Shown here in pieces: positions 7,084 through 14,263 of a stretch of 22,822 nt of DNA. Source of the stretch: Subdoligranulum variabile (GTDB taxonomy: Bacteria > Bacillota > Clostridia > Oscillospirales > Ruminococcaceae). The stretch's first letter is position 1. Each line of letters begins with the position of its first letter. A model generated the notes under the pieces. The model was not told the DNA's origin. It searched no databases and saw only the letters and a program-made list of their open reading frames with translations. The position numbers and the translations under genes were made by a program. The stretch spans positions 1 through 22,822 of the forward strand of contig SFOX01000023.1 in assembly GCA_004552305.1 (NCBI GenBank), read 5' to 3'.

Positions 7084-7268
7084 GGGACGATTGCGAACTC
7101 TTGGTCGGTTTGTAGGGAACGGTCTTGACCGTTCCGTGCCGTCTTGCCAAAAGCACGATTCCGCGGGAAACCACGCGCCATTCGGCGCGATTTTATGCGC
7201 TGCGCGCAGCCAGCGGTACGGCGCGGTCAAGACACGCGCCCTACATTACTACCCGAAAAAGGGCTTTT
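7084..7268 (-). repeat. Family B element, copy 2
   Basis: Same element as 3817-3985, inverted. The cassette GGAACGGTCTTGACCGTTCC is unchanged. The cassette nearest the argJ stop (around 7220-7242) reads as an imperfect GGCGCGGTCAAGACACGCGCC instead of GGATGGGTC...GACCCATCC, so this position has a different core. It fills most of the 287-base argJ-argB gap, which otherwise holds only an argJ-proximal GGGAGTTTTCCC hairpin. Confidence 0.85.
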
Positions 7269-7303
7269 TACAAGTCGCGCCCTCTTAAGGGAAAACTCCC
7301 TGC

Positions 7304-8536
7304 TCAGGTTCTGTAATCGCCGTTGATTTTGACGTAGTCGTAGGTCAAATCGCAGCCCCACGCCTTGGCGGTGCTGCTGCCGCAGCCGAGATCGACCAGA
7401 ATTTCAATTTCGTTTTCCTGCAGGACCACGGCAGCTTCGTCCTCGCTGTAGGGGTGGTAGGCGGCGTTTTCGCAGACAAAGACCTCGCCCGCCTTGCTGC
7501 GCAGCCGCACGGCGGTTTTGCTGATGTCAAAGTCGCCGGGCGTGTAGCCGATGGCGCAAAGCACGCGCCCCCAGTTGGCGTCCGCGCCGAACATCGCCGC
7601 CTTGAACAGGGTCGAGTGGATGACGCTTTTGGACACCGCGCGGGCGGTGGCTAGATCGGGCGCGCCGGTGACCGTGCATTCCAGCAGCTTGGTCGCGCCC
7701 TCGCCGTCCGCCGCCAGTTCGCGGCAGAGATGCTCGGCAACGGCGGTCAGCGCCGCCACAAATGTATCGTAGGCAGGTGTATTTTCGGCAATTTCCGCAC
7801 CGCTCAGACCCGATGCCAGCAGCAGCACGGTGTCGTTGGTCGAGGTGTCGCCGTCCACGCTGATCTGGTTAAAGGTCGCGGGTACCACGGCGGACAGCGC
7901 CTTTTGCAGCAGCGCGGGTGCGATTTTGACGTCGGTTGTCATAAACAGCAGCATCGTTGCCATATTGGGGTGGATCATACCGGACCCCTTGGCGATGGCG
8001 CCGATATGGCAGGTCGTGCCGTCTACCTCAAACGCCAGCGCGTATTCCTTGGGGTGGGTGTCGGTGGTCATAATGGCGGTGGCGGCGGCGTGGCTGCCGG
8101 CGGCATCGGCGCTTAACTGCGCGGCGGCCTCGGGGATGCCCTTGGCGAACGGCTCCAGGCTCATCGCCTGACCGATGACCCCCGTGGAGGACGGCAGAAC
8201 GTCATTTTCGTCCATACCCAGCGCGTCAGCGACCAGCTTGCAGGTGTCCTGCGCCAGCTCCAGACCGCCGGGGGCGCAGGTGTTGGCGTTGCCGCTGTTG
8301 ACCAGAATGGCGCGGGCGTAGCCGTCCTGCAGGTGGGCGCGATCCACCTGGATGGGCGCGCCGTAGACCTTGTTGGTGGTGTAGCAGCCCGCCCCGGCGC
8401 AGCGGACATCGGCAACGATCAGCGCCAGATCGCGTTTTGTGTGGTTATGCCGGATGCCGCAATGCACCCCGGCGGCAGAAAACCCCTTAGGCGCGCAGAT
8501 GCCGCCCGGGATAACGGTGAAGGTTGTGGTAGACAT
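7304..8536 (-). CDS. argJ: Bifunctional ornithine acetyltransferase / N-acetylglutamate synthase
   Basis: A 410-residue ArgJ that transfers acetyl from N-acetylornithine to glutamate, releasing ornithine and regenerating N-acetylglutamate; bifunctional forms also use acetyl-CoA. The protein self-cleaves before a nucleophilic Thr; the site is visible as GMIHPNMATMLLF (186-198), with Thr194 as the new N-terminus of the beta chain. The oxyanion loop SSTGVIGQ (116-123), NSGNANTC (80-87) and the C-terminal DLTYDYVKINGDYRT complete the match. I place the start at the ATG at 8536, seven bases after AAGGGGG. An upstream extension of the frame reads through an A/T-rich repeat and encodes only repeat-derived residues. 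Confidence 0.95.
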   Translation of the reverse strand: MSTTTFTVIPGGICAPKGFSAAGVHCGIRHNHTKRDLALIVADVRCAGAGCYTTNKVYGAPIQVDRAHLQDGYARAILVNSGNANTCAPGGLELAQDTCKLVADALGMDENDVLPSSTGVIGQAMSLEPFAKGIPEAAAQLSADAAGSHAAATAIMTTDTHPKEYALAFEVDGTTCHIGAIAKGSGMIHPNMATMLLFMTTDVKIAPALLQKALSAVVPATFNQISVDGDTSTNDTVLLLASGLSGAEIAENTPAYDTFVAALTAVAEHLCRELAADGEGATKLLECTVTGAPDLATARAVSKSVIHSTLFKAAMFGADANWGRVLCAIGYTPGDFDISKTAVRLRSKAGEVFVCENAAYHPYSEDEAAVVLQENEIEILVDLGCGSSTAKAWGCDLTYDYVKINGDYRT

Positions 8537-8556
8537 GGGGGACCCCCTTATTTTTA

Positions 8557-8720
8557 AAGAATAGATAAAAGATAAAAGATAAAAAATAAGGGGGAGTTTG
8601 CTCCCCTTGGTCGCAAACCAAAAAAGGGTGATGCGCTGTATGAAATGTGCCGCCGCAGGCGGCACACCCTATTTATTATCTATTATCTATTATCTTTTAT
8701 CTAATATTATCTTTTATTGG
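8557..8720. repeat. A/T-rich heptad repeats with GC hairpins between argC and argJ
   Basis: Two facing tracts of a seven-base direct repeat: GATAAAA units at 8563-8590 and TTATCTA/TTATCTT units at 8674-8715. Inside are two GC-rich hairpins, GGGGAG/CTCCCC (8588-8608) and GTGCCGCC/GGCGGCAC (about 8647-8666). On the minus strand the first hairpin is followed by CTTATTTTTT about 45 bases before the argJ start, so it looks like an intrinsic terminator or attenuator. The same heptad-plus-hairpin design recurs at 14070-14138 and 22453-22523. Confidence 0.75.
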
Positions 8721-9655
8721 TTTAACCCTTCGGTTTCCTTTCTTCCCAGCATCAGGTTCATGCACTGCACCGCCGCGCCGGAGCTGCCCTTGCCGAGGTT
8801 GTCAAACAGGCTGATCAGCTGCATCTGCGTGCCGTCCGGGTTGGCAAGGCAGAAAATTTCCAAGCTGTCCCGCCCTGCCAGCTTGTTTGCCGCCAGAAAC
8901 CCGCCGTCGGTGCCGGTGTTCAGCGGATGCACCCGCACCAGCGCTTCGTCGGCGTAGTAGTTTGCCAGCGCGTCCGCCACCTGCTGCGCGGTCAAGCCCA
9001 GCGCCGGCAGGTCAAGCGGGATCATTGTTTCCATCCCCGCGTAGTAATCCGCCAAAACGGGGACAAACAGCGGCGGCTTGTCCAGCCCGGTGACGGCTGC
9101 CATTTCCGGCAGGTGCTTGTGATGCAGCGCCAGCCCGTAGGGGCGGGCGGCATCCAGCGCCGGGTCGGTGCGCGGGGCTTCGTATTCCGCAATCATTTTT
9201 TTGCCGCCGCCGGAGTAGCCGGTCAGGCTGTAACAGCATAGCTGCGTTGTTTTTGGCAGCAGACCCAGCTGCACCAGCGGCGCGGTGGGCGCAATAAACC
9301 CGGTGGCGTGGCAACCCGGCACCGCCACGCGGGCGGCGGTTTTCAGCTTGGCGCGGGTGCCGTGCAGCTCCGGCAGACCGTAGACCCACGCCGGGTCGGT
9401 GCGGTGCGCGGTCGAGGTGTCCAGCACGCGCACATCGCTGCGCAGCAGCGGCACGACCTCGCGGGCGGCATCGTCCGGCAGGCACAGGAACGAAAGGTCG
9501 CTTTCGTTGATGACTGCCGCGCGGGCGTGCAGGTTTTTGCGGTCGGCGTCCGATATCGGCAGCACGGTGATATCACGGCACTGTGCCAGCCGATCCGCGA
9601 TGCGCAGCCCGGTGGTTCCCGCACTGCCATCGACAAAAATTTTGTACTTTCCCAT
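8714..9655 (-). CDS. argC: N-acetyl-gamma-glutamyl-phosphate reductase, short (type 2) form
   Basis: A 313-residue NAD(P)H-dependent reductase turning N-acetylglutamyl phosphate into the semialdehyde. The N-terminus KIFVDGSAGTTGLRIADRL is the short-form dinucleotide-binding loop. VAVPGCHATGFIA (110-122) holds the catalytic Cys115. HKHLPEM and LFDNLGKGSSGAAVQCMNLM are conserved later segments. At 313 residues with this N-terminus it matches the less common short ArgC type rather than the roughly 345-residue form. A weak AAGAGAG ribosome binding site precedes the ATG. A terminator-like hairpin at the edge of the family A repeat ends about 40 bases upstream of the start. Confidence 0.94.
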   Translation of the reverse strand: MGKYKIFVDGSAGTTGLRIADRLAQCRDITVLPISDADRKNLHARAAVINESDLSFLCLPDDAAREVVPLLRSDVRVLDTSTAHRTDPAWVYGLPELHGTRAKLKTAARVAVPGCHATGFIAPTAPLVQLGLLPKTTQLCCYSLTGYSGGGKKMIAEYEAPRTDPALDAARPYGLALHHKHLPEMAAVTGLDKPPLFVPVLADYYAGMETMIPLDLPALGLTAQQVADALANYYADEALVRVHPLNTGTDGGFLAANKLAGRDSLEIFCLANPDGTQMQLISLFDNLGKGSSGAAVQCMNLMLGRKETEGLNQ

Positions 9656-9694
9656 ACTCTCTTACCCCGGTTGCAATGACGAAAAACAGCAAAT

Positions 9695-9806
9695 GCCTTC
9701 CCCCTTGGGGGAAGGTGGCGCGGTACGCGCCGGATGAGGGGGAAACTCCCGGCAGGCTGCCCCTCATCAGTCACCTGCGGTGACAGCTTCCCCCCAAGGG
9801 GAAGCC
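9695..9806. repeat. Family A nested-palindrome element, copy 2 (argH-argC gap)
   Basis: Same nested design as 165-279. Loop and arm changes are paired: GGCGCGC/GCGCGCC becomes GGCGCG-TA-CGCGCC, so the stem is preserved. It begins five bases after the argH stop. The distal hairpin CCTTCCCCC/GGGGGAAGG is followed on the minus strand by a T-rich stretch before argC, and may act as a terminator or attenuator. Confidence 0.88.
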
Positions 9807-9811
9807 TTTGT

Positions 9812-11194
9812 TCAGTTTCCCGCCAGCTTTTCCTTCACGGCAGCAATCTGATGCAACACGCTTTCCCTGGTCGGTCCGCCGTAGCTGCTGCGCCCCTGGC
9901 AGCAGTGGGTCAGGTCGATGGCATCATACACATCCTGCTCAAAAAGGTCGCTGTACTGTTTCAATTCGTCCAGCGTCAGCTCCTCCAGCGTCTTGCCGGC
10001 GCGCAGGCAGGCAGCGACCATCGTGCCGGTGCATTTGTAGGCATCGCGGAAGGGCATCCCCTTTTTGGTCAGGTAGTCGGCGCAGTCGGTGGCGTTGATA
10101 AAGCCCTTGGCGGCGGCGCGGCGCATATTCTCGGGCAGCGGGGTCATGGTTGCCAGCATCGGCGTGATGGTGCGCAGGCAAAGCGCCAGCGTATCCACCG
10201 CGTCAAAAATTGCCTCCTTGTCCTCCTGCATATCCTTGTCGTAGGCAAGGGGCAAGCCCTTCATCATCACCAGCAGGGTGTTCAGGTCGCCGTAAACGCG
10301 CCCGGTCTTGCCGCGGATCAGCTCGGTGACATCGGGGTTTTTCTTCTGCGGCATAATGGAAGAGCCGGTGGTAAAGGCGTCGTCCAGCTCCACAAACTTG
10401 AATTCCCAGCTGCACCACAGGATAATTTCCTCGCTAAGACGCGATAAATGCATCATACAGGTTGCGATGGCGCTGCACAGCTCAATGCAGAAATCCCGGT
10501 CGGACACGCCGTCAATGGAGTTGGCGCAGGGGGCGGCAAAGCCCAGCTGCTCGGCGGTGTAAAAGCGGTTCAGCCCGTAGGTCGTACCCGCCAGCGCGCC
10601 GCTGCCCAAGGGACACTCGGCATCCATACGCTGCACGGCATCCTGCAAACGCCCCTTGTCGCGCAGCAGCATCCACGCATACGCCATCAGATGATGCCCA
10701 AAGCTGACGGGCTGCGCGCGCTGCAAATGGGTGTAGCCGGGCATCACATAGCCCGCGCCCTGCTCGGCCTGCTCGCACAGCACGACGATCAGTTCGGCAA
10801 TTTGCCCGGTAAGCTGGGCGGCGGCATCGCGCAGGTACAGCCGGATATCCAGCGCCACCTGATCGTTGCGGCTGCGCCCGGTGTGCAGCCGTTTGCCGGC
10901 ATCCCCCACGCGGGCGGTCAGCGTTTGTTCGACAAAAGTGTGGACATCCTCGGCGGCGGGGTCAATTTCCAGCGCGCCGCTGTGCAGATCCTCCAAAATA
11001 GACTGCAAGCCTTTGTGGATATTGTCAACATCCTGCGGGGCAATGATGCCCTGCTTGCCCAGCATGGCGGAATGCACCATACTGCCGCGGATGTCCTGCT
11101 CGATCATACGGGCGTCAAACCGGATGGACGAGTTGAAGTCGTTGACCCGGCTGTCCACGGTTTTGGACGACCGACCCTGCCAAAGTTGGGGCAT
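9812..11194 (-). CDS. argH: Argininosuccinate lyase
   Basis: A 460-residue fumarase/aspartase-superfamily enzyme splitting argininosuccinate into arginine and fumarate, the last step of the pathway. Motifs: LWQGRSSKTVDSRVNDFNSS at the N-terminus, LHTGRSRNDQVA (103-114), MPGYTHLQRAQP (151-162, catalytic His156) and the flexible signature loop TGSSIMPQKKNPD (276-288) with the catalytic Ser. Length is normal. GGAGG lies about seven bases before the ATG. It follows argG after a 357-base gap containing a family B repeat and a strong terminator-like hairpin, so it may not depend solely on the argG promoter. Confidence 0.96.
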   Translation of the reverse strand: MPQLWQGRSSKTVDSRVNDFNSSIRFDARMIEQDIRGSMVHSAMLGKQGIIAPQDVDNIHKGLQSILEDLHSGALEIDPAAEDVHTFVEQTLTARVGDAGKRLHTGRSRNDQVALDIRLYLRDAAAQLTGQIAELIVVLCEQAEQGAGYVMPGYTHLQRAQPVSFGHHLMAYAWMLLRDKGRLQDAVQRMDAECPLGSGALAGTTYGLNRFYTAEQLGFAAPCANSIDGVSDRDFCIELCSAIATCMMHLSRLSEEIILWCSWEFKFVELDDAFTTGSSIMPQKKNPDVTELIRGKTGRVYGDLNTLLVMMKGLPLAYDKDMQEDKEAIFDAVDTLALCLRTITPMLATMTPLPENMRRAAAKGFINATDCADYLTKKGMPFRDAYKCTGTMVAACLRAGKTLEELTLDELKQYSDLFEQDVYDAIDLTHCCQGRSSYGGPTRESVLHQIAAVKEKLAGN

Positions 11195-11246
11195 ACGATT
11201 TCCTCCTGATTTTCAACGTTTTGTGCGTAAATTGTTAAAAGTTAAA

Positions 11247-11270
11247 AATGCGCCGCCGAAGCGGCGCATT
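11247..11270 (-). terminator. Terminator-like hairpin between argG and argH
   Basis: Arms AATGCGCCGC and GCGGCGCATT enclose a loop that reads TTCG on the minus strand, an unusually stable tetraloop, followed by TTTTTAACTTTTAAC. It ends about 50 bases before the argH start, so it is placed to terminate or attenuate transcription coming from argG. Confidence 0.7.
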
Positions 11271-11290
11271 CGTTTGTCAATAAACTTAAT

Positions 11291-11536
11291 GGGACGATTG
11301 CGAACTTTCGGTAGGTTTGTAGGGAACGGTCTTGACCGTTCCGTGCGGTCTGACCGATAGTACGATGTATCGGGAAACTGCGCGCCGTTCGGCGCGATTT
11401 TATGCGCTGCGCGCAGCCAGCGGTGCGGATGGGTCACTGCGCCCGCAGGCGCGTTTCGGAGCGCAACCGCCGCACAGCGGCGGCTCTTGGCGCGGAGATA
11501 GACCCATCCCTACATTACTACCCGGAAAAGGGCTTT
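11291..11536 (-). repeat. Family B element, copy 3, with a 65-bp insert
   Basis: Same frame as the copies at 3817 and 7084, with GGAACGGTCTTGACCGTTCC intact near 11324-11343. The second cassette is split: GGATGGGTC (11427-11435) and GACCCATCC (11501-11509) are separated by 65 bases (11436-11500), whereas copy 1 has only TT there. The insert carries its own hairpins, GCGCCCGCAGGCGC and CCGCCGC/GCGGCGG. Together with the hairpin at 11247-11270 it accounts for nearly all of the argG-argH gap. Confidence 0.85.
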
Positions 11537-11551
11537 GACAAGCTGTTTTGT

Positions 11552-12787
11552 TTACTGCTTTTTCCAATTTTTAGCCAACTTGGCGCGCTCGGCAATGGGC
11601 AGACCGAACAGGTTGATAAACCCGGCGGCGTCGGACTGGTTGTAGTCCTCGTCCTCGCCAAAGGATGCCGTCTGCTCGTCATACAGGGTGTACGGGCTGG
11701 TCACACCGGCGTTGACCATATTGCCCTTGTACAATTTCAGCGTAACATCGCCGGTTACCGTCTTTTGCAGGTCGTCGGTAAAGGCGCAGATCGCCTCGCG
11801 CAGGGGGGTGAACCACTGCCCGTTGTAGACCAGCTCGCCCATTTTCTGGGCGATGATCTCCTTAAAATGGAAGGACTCCTTGTCCAGCGTGATGGTTTCC
11901 AGCACGTTGTGCGCCTTGTACAGGATGGCACCGCCGGGGGTTTCGTACACGCCGCGGCTCTTCATACCGACCAGCCGGTTTTCGACAATGTCCAAAATCC
12001 CGATGCCGTTCGCGCCGCCGACCTTGTTCAGGTACTTGATCAGCGCTACACCGTCCATTTCGGTGCCGTCCACGGCGGTGGGGATGCCCTTTTCAAAGTG
12101 GATGGTGACGTAGGTCGGGGTGTCGGGCGCCTGCTCGGGGCTGACGCCCAGCTCCAAAAAGCCCGGCTTATTGTACTGCGGCTCCAGCGCGGGGTTTTCC
12201 AGATCCAGACCCTCGTGGCTGAGATGCCAAAGGTTCTTGTCCTTGGAATAGTTCGTCTCACGGTTGATTTTCAGCGGAATGTTGTGTGCCTCGGCGTAGT
12301 CGATCTCCTCGTCACGGCTCTTGATGCTCCACTCCCGCCAGGGGGCGATGATGGCCATTTCGGGCGCAAGGGCTTTCAGCGTCAGCTCAAAACGCACCTG
12401 ATCGTTGCCCTTGCCGGTGCAGCCGTGGCAGATGGCGTCGGCACCCTCCTGCTTGGCGATGTCCGCCAGCGCCTTGGCGATGCAGGGGCGCGCGTGGGAG
12501 GTACCCAGCAGGTAGTCCTCATACTTGGCGTCCGCCTTCAGGCAGGGCCAGATGTAGTTTTCGACGTAGTCCTTCTGCAGGTCCAGCACATACAGCTTGG
12601 AGGCGCCGGTTTTCAGCGCCTTTTCCTCCAGACCGTCCAGCTCGGTACCCTGCCCGACATTGCCGGAAACCGCGACGACCTCGCAGTTGTTGTAGTTTTC
12701 CTTCAGCCAGGGAATGATGATGGAGGTATCCAACCCACCGGAGTACGCCAGAACCACCTTTTTGATGTCTTTTTTATCCTTTTTCAT
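11552..12787 (-). CDS. argG: Argininosuccinate synthase
   Basis: A 411-residue ATP-dependent ligase joining citrulline and aspartate. The N-terminal PP-loop is VVLAYSGGLDTSI (11-23). Further type I signatures are GTSHARPCIAKAL, CHGCTGKGNDQVRFEL, APWREW and the NYSKDKNLWHLSHEGLDLE segment. Length is typical. It is the first gene of the cluster and the only one preceded by a clear promoter, with a palindromic candidate operator. The leader from the predicted start to the ATG is about 55 bases, with an AAGGGGCG ribosome binding site. No argF or carAB is in the window, so citrulline supply must be encoded elsewhere. Confidence 0.96.
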   Translation of the reverse strand: MKKDKKDIKKVVLAYSGGLDTSIIIPWLKENYNNCEVVAVSGNVGQGTELDGLEEKALKTGASKLYVLDLQKDYVENYIWPCLKADAKYEDYLLGTSHARPCIAKALADIAKQEGADAICHGCTGKGNDQVRFELTLKALAPEMAIIAPWREWSIKSRDEEIDYAEAHNIPLKINRETNYSKDKNLWHLSHEGLDLENPALEPQYNKPGFLELGVSPEQAPDTPTYVTIHFEKGIPTAVDGTEMDGVALIKYLNKVGGANGIGILDIVENRLVGMKSRGVYETPGGAILYKAHNVLETITLDKESFHFKEIIAQKMGELVYNGQWFTPLREAICAFTDDLQKTVTGDVTLKLYKGNMVNAGVTSPYTLYDEQTASFGEDEDYNQSDAAGFINLFGLPIAERAKLAKNWKKQ

Positions 12788-12842
12788 AGGTAACGCCCCT
12801 TTATCCTGCGGCTGCGAGAGCCTGTATATTTATGCGGTTTAT

Positions 12843-12877
12843 GTTGTATATTATACAACTTTCTGTATAATTATCAA
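12843..12877 (-). promoter_or_regulatory. argG promoter with overlapping dyad operator (ARG-box candidate)
   Basis: On the minus strand, TTGATA (12872-12877), 16 bases, then a consensus TATAAT (12850-12855). The -10 lies inside a perfect 17-bp inverted repeat, GTTGTATAATATACAAC (12843-12859). A second, imperfect TGATAATTATACA overlaps the -35. Both resemble ARG boxes (TG, A/T-rich core, CA), with centres 19 bases apart. Repression by ArgR with arginine would fit, but no argR is in the window and the half-sites are one base shorter than the classical box. Confidence 0.6.
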
Positions 12878-13027
12878 GTGGTAAAGCCCACAAAGGATGA
12901 AAAATTTCCGGGCAGTTTTTGGTGAATTTGTATAATATCGCAGCTTAACCGGAGTTTTCGTGTATGAATATACACGGCGCATAATTTCCCCCACGGCGGG
13001 TACACTAGCCCAAAGGGGGGCGGCGCG

Positions 13028-14026
13028 ATGTTTACCATTATGTTTTTTGGCACGCACGAATACGACCACTATTATTTTGACGTGTTGGCACAGGACCCGG
13101 CGTATGGCTGCCGCATCCGGTATCTGGCGGCGAATCTGGATGCCGACACCGCGCCGCTGGCGCAGGGCGGGGATGCGGCGTGTGTGTTTGTCAACGCCGA
13201 TTGCAGCGCCCCCGTGCTGGAAATTCTGGCGCGGGCGGGGATTCGGCTGCTGCTTTTGCGCTGCGCGGGGTACAACCATGTGGACCTGCCCGCCGCCAAG
13301 CATTTTGGCATAACGGTGCTGCGCGTGCCGGGCTACAGCCCCGAGGCGGTGGCGGAGCACGCTATGGCGCTGGCGTTGGCGGCGAACCGGCGCATCTGCA
13401 AGGCGTATATCAAGGTGCGCAACAACAATTTTTCGCTGGACGGGCTGCTGGGGCATAACCTGTACGGCGCGGCGGCGGGCATTGTGGGGACGGGGCGCAT
13501 CGGGGCGGCGATGGCGCGCATCTGCTACGGCTTTGGTATGACGGTGCTGGCGTGCGATAAATACCAAAATCCCGCGCTGGCGGACATTGCACGCTACGTT
13601 ACGCCCGAGGAGCTTTTGCGCACGGCGGACCTTGTGAGCCTGCACTGCCCGCTGACTGCCGACACCTACCATTTAATCAACGCCGACACGATACAAATGA
13701 TGCGCCCCAACGCGATTTTGGTCAACACCAGCCGGGGCGGGCTGATCGACACCGAGGCGCTGATCCACGCCCTGCGTGCGCGGAAATTCGGCGGCGTGGG
13801 GCTGGACGTTTACGAGGACGAGGACGGGCAGGTGTTTGAGGATTTTTCCGACACGGTGCTGCGAAACGAGGTCGTGCCGATTTTGCTGAGCTTCCCGAAC
13901 GTGGTCATTACCAGCCACCAGGCGTTTTTTACCCGCACGGCGATGCAGAGCATTGCCATTACCACGATGGAAAACGCGCGGGCGTTCGCCTTGGGGCTGC
14001 CGCTGGTGAACGAGGTGGAGGAATAA
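13028..14026 (+). CDS. D-2-hydroxyacid dehydrogenase, probably D-lactate dehydrogenase
   Basis: A 332-residue NAD-dependent cytosolic dehydrogenase. N-terminal MFFGTHEYDHYYF and RCAGYNHVDL (78-87) and VPGYSPEAVAEHA (100-112) form the catalytic-domain signatures. The Rossmann loop is GIVGTGRIG (151-159). Catalytic residues fall at Arg236 (NTSRGGLID), Glu265 (GLDVYEDE) and His297 (ITSHQAFFT), almost the same numbering as bacterial D-lactate dehydrogenases, which supports pyruvate reduction to D-lactate over other 2-keto acids. GGGGGG lies upstream of the ATG. It is a monocistronic gene divergent from argG, with a T/A-rich upstream region containing TATAAT at 12931-12936 but no good -35, and it ends in a strong terminator. 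Confidence 0.92.
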   Translation: MFTIMFFGTHEYDHYYFDVLAQDPAYGCRIRYLAANLDADTAPLAQGGDAACVFVNADCSAPVLEILARAGIRLLLLRCAGYNHVDLPAAKHFGITVLRVPGYSPEAVAEHAMALALAANRRICKAYIKVRNNNFSLDGLLGHNLYGAAAGIVGTGRIGAAMARICYGFGMTVLACDKYQNPALADIARYVTPEELLRTADLVSLHCPLTADTYHLINADTIQMMRPNAILVNTSRGGLIDTEALIHALRARKFGGVGLDVYEDEDGQVFEDFSDTVLRNEVVPILLSFPNVVITSHQAFFTRTAMQSIAITTMENARAFALGLPLVNEVEE

Positions 14027-14068
14027 AAAATTCCCCTGTTTTCCGACTTGGAAAACAGGGGGATTTTT
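14026..14068 (+). terminator. Terminator of the D-2-hydroxyacid dehydrogenase gene
   Basis: Arms TTCCCCTGTTTTCC and GGAAAACAGGGGGA around a short loop, followed by TTTTT, directly after the stop codon. A-rich on the left, so it may also serve the convergent histidine kinase gene. Confidence 0.9.
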
Positions 14069-14069
14069 A

Positions 14070-14138
14070 CAGATAAAAGATAAGAGATAATAGATAAAAA
14101 ATAGGGTGTGCCGCCCGCCGGGCGGCACATTTTTTATA
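14070..14138 (+). repeat. A/T heptad repeat with GC hairpin
   Basis: Four heptads of the GATAAAA/GATAATA type (14072-14100) followed by a palindrome GTGTGCCGCC...GGCGGCACA and TTTTTT, which would act as a second terminator for the dehydrogenase. Same design as 8557-8720 and 22453-22523. Confidence 0.75.
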
Positions 14139-14144
14139 GCGGAA

Positions 14145-14259
14145 AGCCTTCCCCTTGGGGGGAAGGTGGCGCGCTTGCGCGCCGGATGAGGGGGAAATGT
14201 CCAAAAGTTGCCCCCTCATCAGTCACCTTCGGTGACAGCTTCCCCCAGAGGGGGAAGCC
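14145..14259. repeat. Family A nested-palindrome element, copy 3
   Basis: Nearly identical to copy 1 except in the unpaired centre (TCCAAAAGTTG against TCCGGAAGGCT) and in one loop, where the GTCACC hairpin closes with TTC instead of TGC. Stems are retained. It starts four bases after the histidine kinase stop. Confidence 0.88.
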
Positions 14260-14263
14260 ATAA

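Noticed and set aside
8537..8665. N-terminal extension of argJ by 43 residues
   Set aside because: The added segment is translated from the A/T heptad repeat and hairpin, has no matching ribosome binding site, and ArgJ proteins begin near the ATG at 8536, which has AAGGGGG upstream.
8598..8957. Plus-strand small ORF with a hydrophobic N-terminus (and a similar one on the minus strand near 13810-14130)
   Set aside because: Both derive their hydrophobic part from the heptad repeat and then run antisense through argC or the dehydrogenase gene; no ribosome binding site or family match.
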